Assembly (NCBI RefSeq): GCF_023630705.1
Contig: NZ_JALQEM010000031.1
Coordinates: 186,001-250,000 of the forward strand
Reading direction: 5' to 3'
Source of the DNA: Caballeronia sp. GAFFF1
GTDB lineage: Bacteria; Pseudomonadota; Gammaproteobacteria; Burkholderiales; Burkholderiaceae
DNA length: 64,000 nt
How positions within the stretch are numbered: position 1 is the first letter of the stretch; each line of letters opens with the position of its first letter. Positions 45,129 to 53,098 of this stretch are shown piece by piece. The translations under genes and the position numbers were made by a program. The notes below the pieces were generated by a model. The model ran no database searches, had not been told where the DNA came from, and worked only from the letters and a program-made list of their open reading frames with translations.

Positions 45129-46106
45129 ATGAACGCGCGAATTTCAGCGCCGAAAGGAACTGTCAAGTTTCCTCGGGTAGGAGTCGGAGCCGGCAGCCTC
45201 GCGAACGCCGCGGGCGAACAGGCCTTCTTCGACATGATTCACGCCGCATGGGCGAACGGCGTTCGATACTTCGATACCTCGGCCGCTTATCTCGGCGGTG
45301 AGAGCGAGCAACGGCTTGGCGCAGCGCTGGCAGCGTATCCGCGCGACGAGTTGTATGTGTCGACCAAGCTCGGCAGGTACTTGAGCCAGCCTGGCGCAAG
45401 CTCTTTGCCAGGCGGTAGCGACTTCTATCTGGACTACAGCTACGACACGACGCTGCGCTCGGTAGAGCGCAGTCTGTCGCGACTCAAGGTCGATCGTCTC
45501 GATGCGGTGTTTATCCACGATCTCGATCCTGGCTTTGCCGGGACGGCATATCGCGAGGAACTTAAGACAGCCGTCGAAGGTGCGTTTCCAGCGTTGCAGC
45601 GACTCAAGGATGAAAAAGTGGTCGGGGCGATAGGTGTCGCCAGCATGAACTGGCAGGCTTGTTTGGACTTCGCTGAGCTGGCGGACGTCGATGTCGTCAT
45701 GCCCGCAGGAGAGTACTCGTTGCTTCGGACGCGCAGCACCGCCTTGCTGGAGCATTGCATCGAGAAAGGCATAGTCTGGATTGCAGCGTCGCCATTCAAC
45801 TCGGGCATTCTCGCGACCGGTTCCCGTCCCGACGCCTTCTACAACATGCGGCCCGCGACACCGCAAGTCCTGTTGCAAACGGCAGGACTCGAACGCATTT
45901 GCCGGCGCCATGACGTGTCGCTGGCTACTGCCGCCCTGCTCTTTCCGCTGCGGCATCCGGCAATAGGCACGATCGTTTTCGGTGCGAAGACCGCAGACGA
46001 ATTCTATGAGTCTGTCGCGCGTCTCTCTGAAAGCCTGTCCGATCAGTTCTGGAAGGAATTGGACGCATTTCTGGTCGAGACGAAGGATTGGGAACAGTTC
46101 GATTGA
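45129..46106 (+). CDS. Aldo/keto reductase
   Basis: A 325-residue NAD(P)-dependent oxidoreductase of the aldo/keto reductase fold, near the pyridoxal 4-dehydrogenase and D-threo-aldose/fucose dehydrogenase group. Catalytic residues are visible: D and Y in VRYFDTSAAYLGG (residues 37-49), K in VSTKLGRYL near 78 and H in VFIHDLDPG near 122. It follows iclR and may oxidise the initial substrate of the hydroxyquinol route. The ATG at 45129 has AAAGGA upstream; the frame continues far upstream only as a shadow of iclR. Confidence 0.9.
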   Translation: MNARISAPKGTVKFPRVGVGAGSLANAAGEQAFFDMIHAAWANGVRYFDTSAAYLGGESEQRLGAALAAYPRDELYVSTKLGRYLSQPGASSLPGGSDFYLDYSYDTTLRSVERSLSRLKVDRLDAVFIHDLDPGFAGTAYREELKTAVEGAFPALQRLKDEKVVGAIGVASMNWQACLDFAELADVDVVMPAGEYSLLRTRSTALLEHCIEKGIVWIAASPFNSGILATGSRPDAFYNMRPATPQVLLQTAGLERICRRHDVSLATAALLFPLRHPAIGTIVFGAKTADEFYESVARLSESLSDQFWKELDAFLVETKDWEQFD

Positions 46107-46437
46107 GTGAATATCGGTGCAAGCCATCAACACCCATTGAACATACGGGCAGCGTGCTTCACGCAGCACTGCGCCGGCTTTGCACTGCAAATGGATTTCG
46201 ATTCGACTACTTATCGCCGCGTCGGTCAACCCGTCCAGCAGACCGGTCGAGCCGCCGCAGGAATGTGGTTTCACCGCCGGCATGCATCAGCCTGCTTTCA
46301 CCGAATAGCAGCCGCGCCCAAGGCCAAGCCGTTGCTGGGAACTCTTGTTCTGATTTCATCCTGCTTATTCGTATTGGCAGGATGAGATCGGATCGTGCGA
46401 ACGACGACGGCCGTGACGCGCCGCGCCATGCCCTCGC
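46107..46437. other. Interval between convergent genes, with a dyad
   Basis: 331 bases without a convincing gene. The only structure I see is an eight-base perfect inverted repeat, CATCCTGC (46357-46364) and GCAGGATG (46377-46384), with a 12-base loop. There is no T-run on either side, so it is not a standard terminator, although it lies where one is expected for both converging operons. Confidence 0.4.
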
Positions 46438-48048
46438 TCAACGCGCCGCGCCGAGTCGATAACCCGCCAGCGCCGGGTCGCCGATCTGCGCAGGCAACTG
46501 CTCCTCCCATTGCAAATACTGTGTGATCGCCGCGACGTTACCGTCGTGACGATCGTGCGCCCAGAACAAATAGTCGATGCGCGCATCGTCGGCGGGATAC
46601 TGCGGCGTCGAATCCACCGGCAACTCAGCCGCACGCCACGCCGCGACGCCCCCGCGCACGCATTCGACGCGCGTATCCGGCAGACGCTCGCGCAAATCCG
46701 CCGCGACGAGCGCCGCGACCGTGTCGTCATCGCCGAATACGACGGCGGATTGTCGCTCACGCAACCTGTCGATGACCGCATCGAGGCGCGCACGGTTGAT
46801 CCACTCCGTGCCCACCGGATGCGCCTTCCGGTACCCGGCGCTCGATCCGGCAACAAGGCCTGCCGTACCATCGCGCAGCCGTTGCGCGGCCGCATGAGGA
46901 TCGATCCAGTCTTGCACGCGCTGCGTTGGCTCGAAGGCGGAAGGGCGCCCTTCGCGCACGAGCGTGACGCCGGCGAAGGGATCGCGCAGCACGTACACGT
47001 CGATGCCCAGTTGCGCGAGCCAATGCGCCGTGCCGATGGCGCGCGACCGATGCTCGTCGACGAGTACCGCGCGTGCGCGGCGCGTGCCGATCCACCGGTC
47101 GGTAGTCTGCACGAGCTGTCCTCCCGGCGCATGGACCGATCCGGCGAGATGGCCCGCGTCGAATTCACGGGCTGTGCGTACATCGAAAAGATAGGTCGTG
47201 CGCGCCGCATCGGCTTGCCACTCGCGAAGTTGCGCATGGTCGATCCAACGCACGTCGAAACGCGCGGCGAGAAGATCGGCGCGGGCCTGCGCGGCTTCGC
47301 CCGGCGCGGCGTTCGCATGCGCGGCGGGGACGGCGCCCGAGGCAAGCTCGAAGCCGGCGCGCCGCCACGCCTGCGTTCCGCCACGCAGCGCGAACACCGG
47401 ATTGCGCACGCCCGCATTGATCAGCGCCTGAGCGCCGATGATGCCGCGCGTGCGTCCCGCGCACGACACGACGATGGTGCGCGCAGGGTCGTCGAGATAC
47501 GCATCGACAAGATGCAGCAATTCGGCACCCGGCGCACTGACCGCACCGGGCACATGGAAGCGCTCGAACTCCTCGGCGGTGCGGCAATCGAGCACGACGA
47601 GACCCGGCTCCTCCGCGCGCCGCGCGTTCAGCTCGTGCGGGTCGAGTTGCGGCGTGTAACACGCGAGCTCGACGAATTCGGCGAAAGCCTTGCTCGGCAC
47701 GTTGACACCTTCGAAGAGCGTCTGCCCCGCTTCTCTCCACGCGATGACGCCGCCTTCGAGCACCGCGACGTCGCTGTAACCCAGCGCGGCAAGGCGGCGT
47801 GCTGCGCGCGCCGCTACGCGATGCTCGCCGTCGTCGACCAGCACGATGCGCGTCGCAAGCCTCGGCACCGGCGTCGCGATGTCGCGTTCCAGCGTGCTAT
47901 ACGGCACGTTGATCGCGTGCAGCGGATGCCCCCAGCCGAACTCCCCCTCCTCGCGAACATCGACGAGCGCGATTTCCCGTTCGTCGCTGAGCCAGTCGAG
48001 AAGCACGCCGGACTGAATGTTTTTGATGTCGTGGGTCGAAGCGGTCAT
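46438..48048 (-). CDS. Four-domain rhodanese protein 1
   Basis: A 536-residue protein with four tandem rhodanese folds, approximately 1-115, 130-235, 260-365 and 385-485, and a helical C-terminal tail (YLFWAHDRHDGN, then QYLQWEEQLPAQIG). Only the second domain has an active-site cysteine, C196 in the loop SCAGRTR; domains 1, 3 and 4 have aspartate or glycine at that place (VDDGEHR, VDEHRSR, FGDDDTV). Rhodaneses carry sulfur as a cysteine persulfide between a donor and an acceptor. It is the last gene of the seven-gene minus-strand operon, overlaps the preceding flavoprotein gene by four bases, and is cytoplasmic, with no signal peptide. Confidence 0.92.
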   Translation of the reverse strand: MTASTHDIKNIQSGVLLDWLSDEREIALVDVREEGEFGWGHPLHAINVPYSTLERDIATPVPRLATRIVLVDDGEHRVAARAARRLAALGYSDVAVLEGGVIAWREAGQTLFEGVNVPSKAFAEFVELACYTPQLDPHELNARRAEEPGLVVLDCRTAEEFERFHVPGAVSAPGAELLHLVDAYLDDPARTIVVSCAGRTRGIIGAQALINAGVRNPVFALRGGTQAWRRAGFELASGAVPAAHANAAPGEAAQARADLLAARFDVRWIDHAQLREWQADAARTTYLFDVRTAREFDAGHLAGSVHAPGGQLVQTTDRWIGTRRARAVLVDEHRSRAIGTAHWLAQLGIDVYVLRDPFAGVTLVREGRPSAFEPTQRVQDWIDPHAAAQRLRDGTAGLVAGSSAGYRKAHPVGTEWINRARLDAVIDRLRERQSAVVFGDDDTVAALVAADLRERLPDTRVECVRGGVAAWRAAELPVDSTPQYPADDARIDYLFWAHDRHDGNVAAITQYLQWEEQLPAQIGDPALAGYRLGAAR

Positions 48049-49499
48049 GAAATGTCTTGGGAAAGAGGTTGATCGTGTTCCTGCGGGTTGCGCAGATGGG
48101 CGGCGTAGAGCGTCGCGTCGAAATCGGCGGGAACATCGGCGTCGAGGCGCGCGGCGTGCGTGTCGAGATCGGCGTGAAAGAGGTCGCGGCTGATGCGCCG
48201 CACGACTGCGGGAATGTCGCGCCTCATGCTCGGCACATCGCCAACCGGTACGCCCGCGCTCACGAAACCTGCGGGGTTATAGACGTGGATGTCGCGCAGC
48301 CACGGCGCGGCCCCCGGCGTCTTCTCGAGGTACTCGAGCGCTTCGCCGAGATAGGGATGCGCACCGAGGCCCGCATCCGACTCGGAGGGAGGCGGTGTGT
48401 ACTGATCGCGCCACAGGCGCACGTGCGGCGCGAGCTCCGCAAGCTCGGGCCGCGAGAACAGATCGATGACATATCCGGTGCCGGCGATCGCGAAATCGAA
48501 CGAGAAGTCCTCGTCGCCCACGCGCAGCCCGAGTCGGTTGCCGATAACCGTCGCCGCACCGACAATCGCGCCCAAATGAAGATGGAAGTTCGCAAAGCGC
48601 GTCACGCGCTCGATCGAATCGCGCGGCGCGGTGGACCCTTCGCGGCGAAAGCGCCGCGCCTGGGACCAGCGCAGCGCATCGGGCAGGCTCAGATAATTGT
48701 CGTAGGCACCCGGATAGCCACGCGTGCGCGAGACCGGCTTCGCGGCGAGCACATCGCGGCGCGCAAACAGATGCACATCGGCTGCGCCCGCCTCGAGCGC
48801 GGTGGCGGCGGCATCGAAGGCGGACGCCGCCGCGCCGATCACCGCGACCGACTTGCCGCGCAACGCGCCGAAGTCGATCGCTTGTGACGTATGCGCGAAG
48901 CGCGCGGCCGGCAGATGCGCGAAGACCTCCGGCACGAAAGCGTGTCCGTTGCCCGCAACGCCGTTGCACAGCACGATCTTGCGCGCGGTTTCGACGCGCG
49001 CTTCGCCGCCGGATTCGAGATGCAGCCGGAAATGGTCGCCCGCCGGCTCGATCCGCACGAGACGCACGCCATAGCGCACCGGTATGTCGAGAAACGCCCG
49101 ATACCACGCGAGATACGCCGCCCATTCCTTGCGCGGCGCGCGTTCGATGGAGTTGTACGCATCGCGGCCGTAGCGCGCTTCGTACCACGCGCGAAAGCCC
49201 AGCCCCGAGACGTCCAGTTCCGGTCCGACGAGCGTTTTTGGCGTGCGCAACCACTTCATCCGCGCGCGATTGAGCCAGACCCCTGCCCCGGCCGCGTCCG
49301 CCGCGGCGTCGATGACGCTCACGCGCCCGATGCCTGCGCGTCGGAGCGCGAAGGCGAACGCGCAGCCGGTCTGTCCGCCGCCGACGATCAGCACATTGTG
49401 ATCGATGCCCGCGCGCGCCGGCACCCAGTCATCCGGTGCGGGCCCGAGCAGATCGAGCGCGCGGCGCGCTTCGCCGTCCACATCGAAGAATTCGTCCAT
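48045..49499 (-). CDS. FAD/NAD(P)-binding oxidoreductase
   Basis: A 484-residue flavoprotein. The FAD motif VLIVGGGQTGCAFAFALRRAG is at about 36-56 and a second nucleotide motif VAVIGAAASAFDAAATAL near 218. The arrangement resembles Baeyer-Villiger/flavin-containing monooxygenases, but the usual FxGxxxH fingerprint is replaced by FAHTSQAIDFGAL. The first 35 residues (FFDVDGEARRALDLLG) are an unusual leader. It could oxidise a sulfur compound with NAD(P)H. It lies three bases after the binding-protein gene and is coupled to the rhodanese gene. Confidence 0.85.
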   Translation of the reverse strand: MDEFFDVDGEARRALDLLGPAPDDWVPARAGIDHNVLIVGGGQTGCAFAFALRRAGIGRVSVIDAAADAAGAGVWLNRARMKWLRTPKTLVGPELDVSGLGFRAWYEARYGRDAYNSIERAPRKEWAAYLAWYRAFLDIPVRYGVRLVRIEPAGDHFRLHLESGGEARVETARKIVLCNGVAGNGHAFVPEVFAHLPAARFAHTSQAIDFGALRGKSVAVIGAAASAFDAAATALEAGAADVHLFARRDVLAAKPVSRTRGYPGAYDNYLSLPDALRWSQARRFRREGSTAPRDSIERVTRFANFHLHLGAIVGAATVIGNRLGLRVGDEDFSFDFAIAGTGYVIDLFSRPELAELAPHVRLWRDQYTPPPSESDAGLGAHPYLGEALEYLEKTPGAAPWLRDIHVYNPAGFVSAGVPVGDVPSMRRDIPAVVRRISRDLFHADLDTHAARLDADVPADFDATLYAAHLRNPQEHDQPLSQDIS

Positions 49500-49502
49500 G
49501 TC

Positions 49503-50372
49503 TCAGTCCTTGCTCGTCGCGTCCTGCGCGACGGCGCCTTGCTGTCCCGGAAACTGCCGATGCCACGCGAGCAGTTGCGGCGACGGCGGCATATGCCACT
49601 TGTTGCCTTCATCGATCAGAAAGCCCGTCCGATGCCAGTCCTTCACAATCACGTCGAAGGCCGCGACCGTATCGCTCTGCCCCTTGCGCACCCACACGAC
49701 CGACGGCGAAGGAATCAGCTGCGTCCTGATCGGCGATTCATAGTCTTTCCATTCGTTCGATTGGCTCAGCAACCGCGCCTGGATGCCCGGCGCGACGTGC
49801 ACCGACGCCACGCACGCGCCGCCACGCAGCGCGAGCAGCGCCTCAGGCATGCCCTTGAACGCCTTGATCTGCGCGCCGTATTGCTCGATCAGCGGCTTCG
49901 TGTAGTTGCTGCCTTGCGAGACGCACACCGGCTTGCCGCGCAGATCCGCCCAGTCGTGAATGCCCGCCCCCTTGCGCACCATCGCCGAGCCGCCGATCTC
50001 CTCGAATGGTGTCGGCACGTAGCTCAGGATTTCGTCGCGCTCCTTCGTGTACTGCATGCTGGCTATGAGTGCATCGACCTTGCCTTGCTGGAGAAACTGC
50101 ACGCGGTTCGGCGGCGTCACTTCGACGGCCTCGAACTTCACGCCGAGATGCTGCGCGAGGCTCTGGCCGAGCTCGACGTTGTAGCCGACCGGCTGACGCG
50201 TCGCGGGATCGAGCGAGCCGTAAGTGCCGTCGAGCATCACGCCGACGACGAGCACGCCGCGCGACTTGATGCGATCGAGCGTGGCGTCCGCGTGCGCGAG
50301 CTGCGATACGGCGGCGAGCCCAACGATAGAAAGCGCGGCAACACGCGCGCAAGTGCTTGAGCGATGCATCAT
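49503..50372 (-). CDS. Amino-acid ABC transporter substrate-binding protein 1
   Basis: A 289-residue periplasmic binding protein. The signal peptide (ARVAALSIVGLAAVSQLAHA) ends near residue 28, followed by the family start ATLDRIKSRGVLVVGV and by GSLDPATRQPVGYNVEL and RVQFLQQGKVDALIASM. These proteins bind polar or sulfur amino acids such as cystine. I start it at 50372; ATGs at 50369 and 50384 are alternatives. It lies in the operon with the ATPase and the PLP lyase. A paralogue at 54570-55397 shares the same features. Confidence 0.9.
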   Translation of the reverse strand: MMHRSSTCARVAALSIVGLAAVSQLAHADATLDRIKSRGVLVVGVMLDGTYGSLDPATRQPVGYNVELGQSLAQHLGVKFEAVEVTPPNRVQFLQQGKVDALIASMQYTKERDEILSYVPTPFEEIGGSAMVRKGAGIHDWADLRGKPVCVSQGSNYTKPLIEQYGAQIKAFKGMPEALLALRGGACVASVHVAPGIQARLLSQSNEWKDYESPIRTQLIPSPSVVWVRKGQSDTVAAFDVIVKDWHRTGFLIDEGNKWHMPPSPQLLAWHRQFPGQQGAVAQDATSKD

Positions 50373-50443
50373 TCCAATCATCATCCAGTCGAGGGAGCGG
50401 GCGGCCGTTCGCCGCGAGCGGCACGCCCTGTTGAGCACAGGAT

Positions 50444-51634
50444 TCAGCCCGCGATGCGGCGGAAAGCCTGAGCGAGATCGTCGATGAGGTCGCGCGGGTC
50501 TTCGAGTCCGACGTGCAGCCGCACGACCGGCGCGCCGCCGCGCCAGCAGCTATGCGTGGCGAGCCGCGAGGCAGGCGCGATGAGCGCGAGGCTTTCGTAG
50601 CCGCCCCACGACGCGCCGATGCCGAACAGCCGCAGCGCATCGACGAACGCGACGGCATCGGCGTGAGACGCATTGCGCAAGGCGAACGACACGAGCCCGT
50701 TCGCGCCATGAAAGTCGCGTTGCCAGAGCGCGTGTCCCGGGTCGCCCGGCAGCGCCGGATAGAACACGCGCGCGACGAAATCCGTGGCATCGGCGAGAAA
50801 GCGCGCGACATCGAGGGCATGCTGCTGATGCTGCGCGAGCCGCACGGCCAGCGTGCGCACGCCGCGTAACGCGAGCCACGCATCGTCCGCGCCGACGGAC
50901 AGGCCGAGCGCTTCGTGCGTGTCGCGAAGACGCCGGGCCACATCCCGGTCCCTGACCGCCACCGCGCCCTGCATCAGATCCGAATGACCGCCGACATACT
51001 TCGTGACCGCCTGGATCGAAATGTCCGCGCCGAGTTCGAGCGGCCGATACAGCACGCCCGCGCCCCAAGTGTTGTCGGCCGCGAGCAGCGCGCCGTGTTG
51101 CCGCGCGAAGGCCGCAAGCGCCGGTGCATCGATCACTTCGTACAGGAACGACGACGGCGATTCGGCGTAGACAAGCCGCGTGTTCGCGCGCACTTCGCGC
51201 ATCGGCAAGCCGTCGCCTGCGCTGAAATAGGTGAAGGACACGCCGAGCCGTTTCAGCAACGGTTCGATGCGCTCGCGCACCGGGCCGTAGACGCTGTCCT
51301 GAACGAGTACGTGATCGCCCGGCGACAGAAGCGCGATGAAGGTCAACGTTATGGCGGCGAGCCCGGACGGCGCCAGCAGCACGTGCTCCGCGCCTTCTAG
51401 CTCGCCGAGCGCCGCTTCCAATGCGCGATGCGTCGCGGTGCCGTGACGCCCGTAAGTCGCGACCGGCTCGCCGGCATCGCGCCGCCGGTGCAAATCGGCG
51501 CGCGCGGCATCGTCGCGGAACCGCACCGTACTCGTGCGCACGAGCGGCGCGTTGACGGGCGCGGCGCCGTCATCGAAACCGGGCGCGCCCGCGTGGAGCA
51601 CGCGGGTATGGAGATGATCGCGGTGCTCCTGCAT
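50444..51634 (-). CDS. Cystathionine beta-lyase-like PLP enzyme
   Basis: A 396-residue Cys/Met metabolism PLP enzyme. Key features are TYGRHGTATHRALEAALGELEGAE near residue 60, the PLP-contacting YAESPSSFLYEV and AADNTWGAG, and the Schiff-base lysine in AVTKYVGGHSDLMQGAV near 214. It would beta-eliminate cystathionine, cystine or a related S-substituted cysteine, yielding pyruvate, ammonia and a thiol or persulfide. Its start overlaps the thiol dioxygenase stop by one base. The SxGYESL segment (ASWGGYESLAL) near the C-terminus matches MetC. Confidence 0.92.
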   Translation of the reverse strand: MQEHRDHLHTRVLHAGAPGFDDGAAPVNAPLVRTSTVRFRDDAARADLHRRRDAGEPVATYGRHGTATHRALEAALGELEGAEHVLLAPSGLAAITLTFIALLSPGDHVLVQDSVYGPVRERIEPLLKRLGVSFTYFSAGDGLPMREVRANTRLVYAESPSSFLYEVIDAPALAAFARQHGALLAADNTWGAGVLYRPLELGADISIQAVTKYVGGHSDLMQGAVAVRDRDVARRLRDTHEALGLSVGADDAWLALRGVRTLAVRLAQHQQHALDVARFLADATDFVARVFYPALPGDPGHALWQRDFHGANGLVSFALRNASHADAVAFVDALRLFGIGASWGGYESLALIAPASRLATHSCWRGGAPVVRLHVGLEDPRDLIDDLAQAFRRIAG

Positions 51635-52248
51635 CAGCCCACCGCCTGCGTCGCGCGCTGCATATGCGCGGCGTTGTAGCGCACGACGCGTCCCGTGTCC
51701 GGCTCGAAACCGAGCCGCCCCGTCAGAGTCTCGAGCGGCCGCCCGTAAAGATGAAAATGCAGCGTGGGCGTCGCCCCGTGTACGTGGATGCTATGTATGT
51801 CGTCAGGCAGGAACGAGATCGGCGTGCCGGGCCGCACGACGACTTCACGATCCACTTCGAGTTCGGCGCGATCCGGATTGGCGCCATCGTCGATCCGGCG
51901 ATACACGCGGTTGAGCTCATCGCCCGAAACGGCCACGATCACCGCCCAGGTGTCGTGGTTATGCGGGATCGTCGTCTTGCCCGGCAACAGCGAGTTGAGA
52001 TAGAGCGCGAAGCCGTCCTCGCCCGGATTGAGTCGATAGCGCACCGACGTGTCGCCGCTCTGTGCCTGCGGCGGCGGAAAATCTGCCGCATCGAACAGGT
52101 TGGTTCTTGCGGCCAGCGCGGCGAGTCGTTCGCTCAGTCGCGACAGCGCGGCGCGGTTCAGCCCGTCTTCTTCGACGATGCGGCGCGCGTCCGCGAGCAG
52201 TGCCTGTACGGCCTCGTTGCGTCGTTGTTCTTTGGGCATCGTAGTCAT
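51634..52248 (-). CDS. Thiol dioxygenase (cysteine / 3-mercaptopropionate dioxygenase family cupin)
   Basis: A 204-residue cupin. The iron ligands are the H-x-H of IPHNHDTWAVIVAV near residue 98 and a third histidine in DIHSIHVHGATP near 152. In mammalian cysteine dioxygenase a cysteine follows the HxH pair by five positions and cross-links to a tyrosine; here that position is not cysteine, as in the bacterial 3-mercaptopropionate dioxygenases. It would add two oxygens to a thiol to give a sulfinic acid. The start at 52248 gives a normal length; the frame is open upstream only as a shadow of the ATPase gene. Confidence 0.85.
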   Translation of the reverse strand: MTTMPKEQRRNEAVQALLADARRIVEEDGLNRAALSRLSERLAALAARTNLFDAADFPPPQAQSGDTSVRYRLNPGEDGFALYLNSLLPGKTTIPHNHDTWAVIVAVSGDELNRVYRRIDDGANPDRAELEVDREVVVRPGTPISFLPDDIHSIHVHGATPTLHFHLYGRPLETLTGRLGFEPDTGRVVRYNAAHMQRATQAVG

Positions 52249-52264
52249 GTCGTGTTGGATGAAG

Positions 52265-53098
52265 TTAAACGGCGCGCAGCGGCGGATGGCTTCTGTCCTC
52301 GCCGCGCGCGCGTTGCAGGAAGAGCCGCGTGCGTTCGTGGCGCGGATGGTTGAAGAGCTGCACGGCCGGGCCATGCTCGACGATGACACCGCGCTCGGTG
52401 AAGAACACTTCGTCGCTGATCTCGGCGGCAAAGCGCATTTCGTGTGTGACGAGCACGCACGTTTGCCCTTCGCCCGCCAGCTCGCCGATCACGTTCAGCA
52501 CTTCGCCGACAGTTTCGGGATCGAGCGCCGACGTCACTTCGTCAAAGAGAATCAGGTCGGGACGCATCGCGAGCGTGCGCGCGATCGCCACGCGCTGCTG
52601 CTGTCCGCCCGACAGCGCACCGGGATACGCGTGCGCCTTGTCCGAAAGGCGCACCTTGGCGAGCAGCGCGTGCGCGTCGCTTTCCGCCTCTGCGCGGCTT
52701 TTGCCGAGCACGCGGCGCGGCGCGATCGTCAGGTTGTCGAGCACGCTTAAATGCGGAAACAGGTTGTATTGCTGGAACACGAAGCCCACGCGCTTGCGCA
52801 ATGCGATACGCTCGGCGTCGCTCTGCTGCGCGCGCACGTCGATGCCGCCGACATGAATGGAGCCGCGCTGCGGACTCACCAGCCCGTTGATGCAGCGCAG
52901 GATCGTCGATTTGCCCGAGCCCGACGGTCCGATGATCGACACCGCCTGCCCGCGCTTCACAGTCAGGTCGATGCCGTTCAGCACCGGCACGCCGTCGTAG
53001 GCCAGATGCAAGTCGCGGATCGAAAGCAGCGCGTCTTGCGCGTGCGGTTCGCTCGCGGGCGGTTCGTCGAAGGTAGGAGCGAGTGCGATGCGGTTCAT
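52265..53098 (-). CDS. Amino-acid ABC transporter ATPase
   Basis: A 277-residue ATPase of the GlnQ/HisP group. Walker A is GPSGSGKST near residue 58, Q-loop FVFQQYNLFPHLSVLDNL, signature LSGGQQQRVAIAR, Walker B LILFDEVTSALDPE and H-loop VTHEMRFA. It powers the importer whose permeases are on the opposite strand at 55399-56962, and it is the only ATPase in the locus. Its start overlaps the aminotransferase stop (ATGA). A 25-residue polar N-terminal extension precedes the first strand. Confidence 0.95.
   Translation of the reverse strand: MNRIALAPTFDEPPASEPHAQDALLSIRDLHLAYDGVPVLNGIDLTVKRGQAVSIIGPSGSGKSTILRCINGLVSPQRGSIHVGGIDVRAQQSDAERIALRKRVGFVFQQYNLFPHLSVLDNLTIAPRRVLGKSRAEAESDAHALLAKVRLSDKAHAYPGALSGGQQQRVAIARTLAMRPDLILFDEVTSALDPETVGEVLNVIGELAGEGQTCVLVTHEMRFAAEISDEVFFTERGVIVEHGPAVQLFNHPRHERTRLFLQRARGEDRSHPPLRAV

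Noticed and set aside
46357-46384. The inverted repeat CATCCTGC/GCAGGATG considered as a bidirectional terminator
   Set aside because: The loop is long at 12 bases and there is no T-run on either side, so I describe it only as a dyad.
46510-48072. A 520-codon open frame on the plus strand opposite rhodanese 1
   Set aside because: No motif and low-complexity composition. The minus-strand four-domain rhodanese explains the region.
48891-50360. A 489-codon plus-strand open frame opposite the flavoprotein and binding protein
   Set aside because: Crosses two well-supported minus-strand genes and has no recognisable domain.
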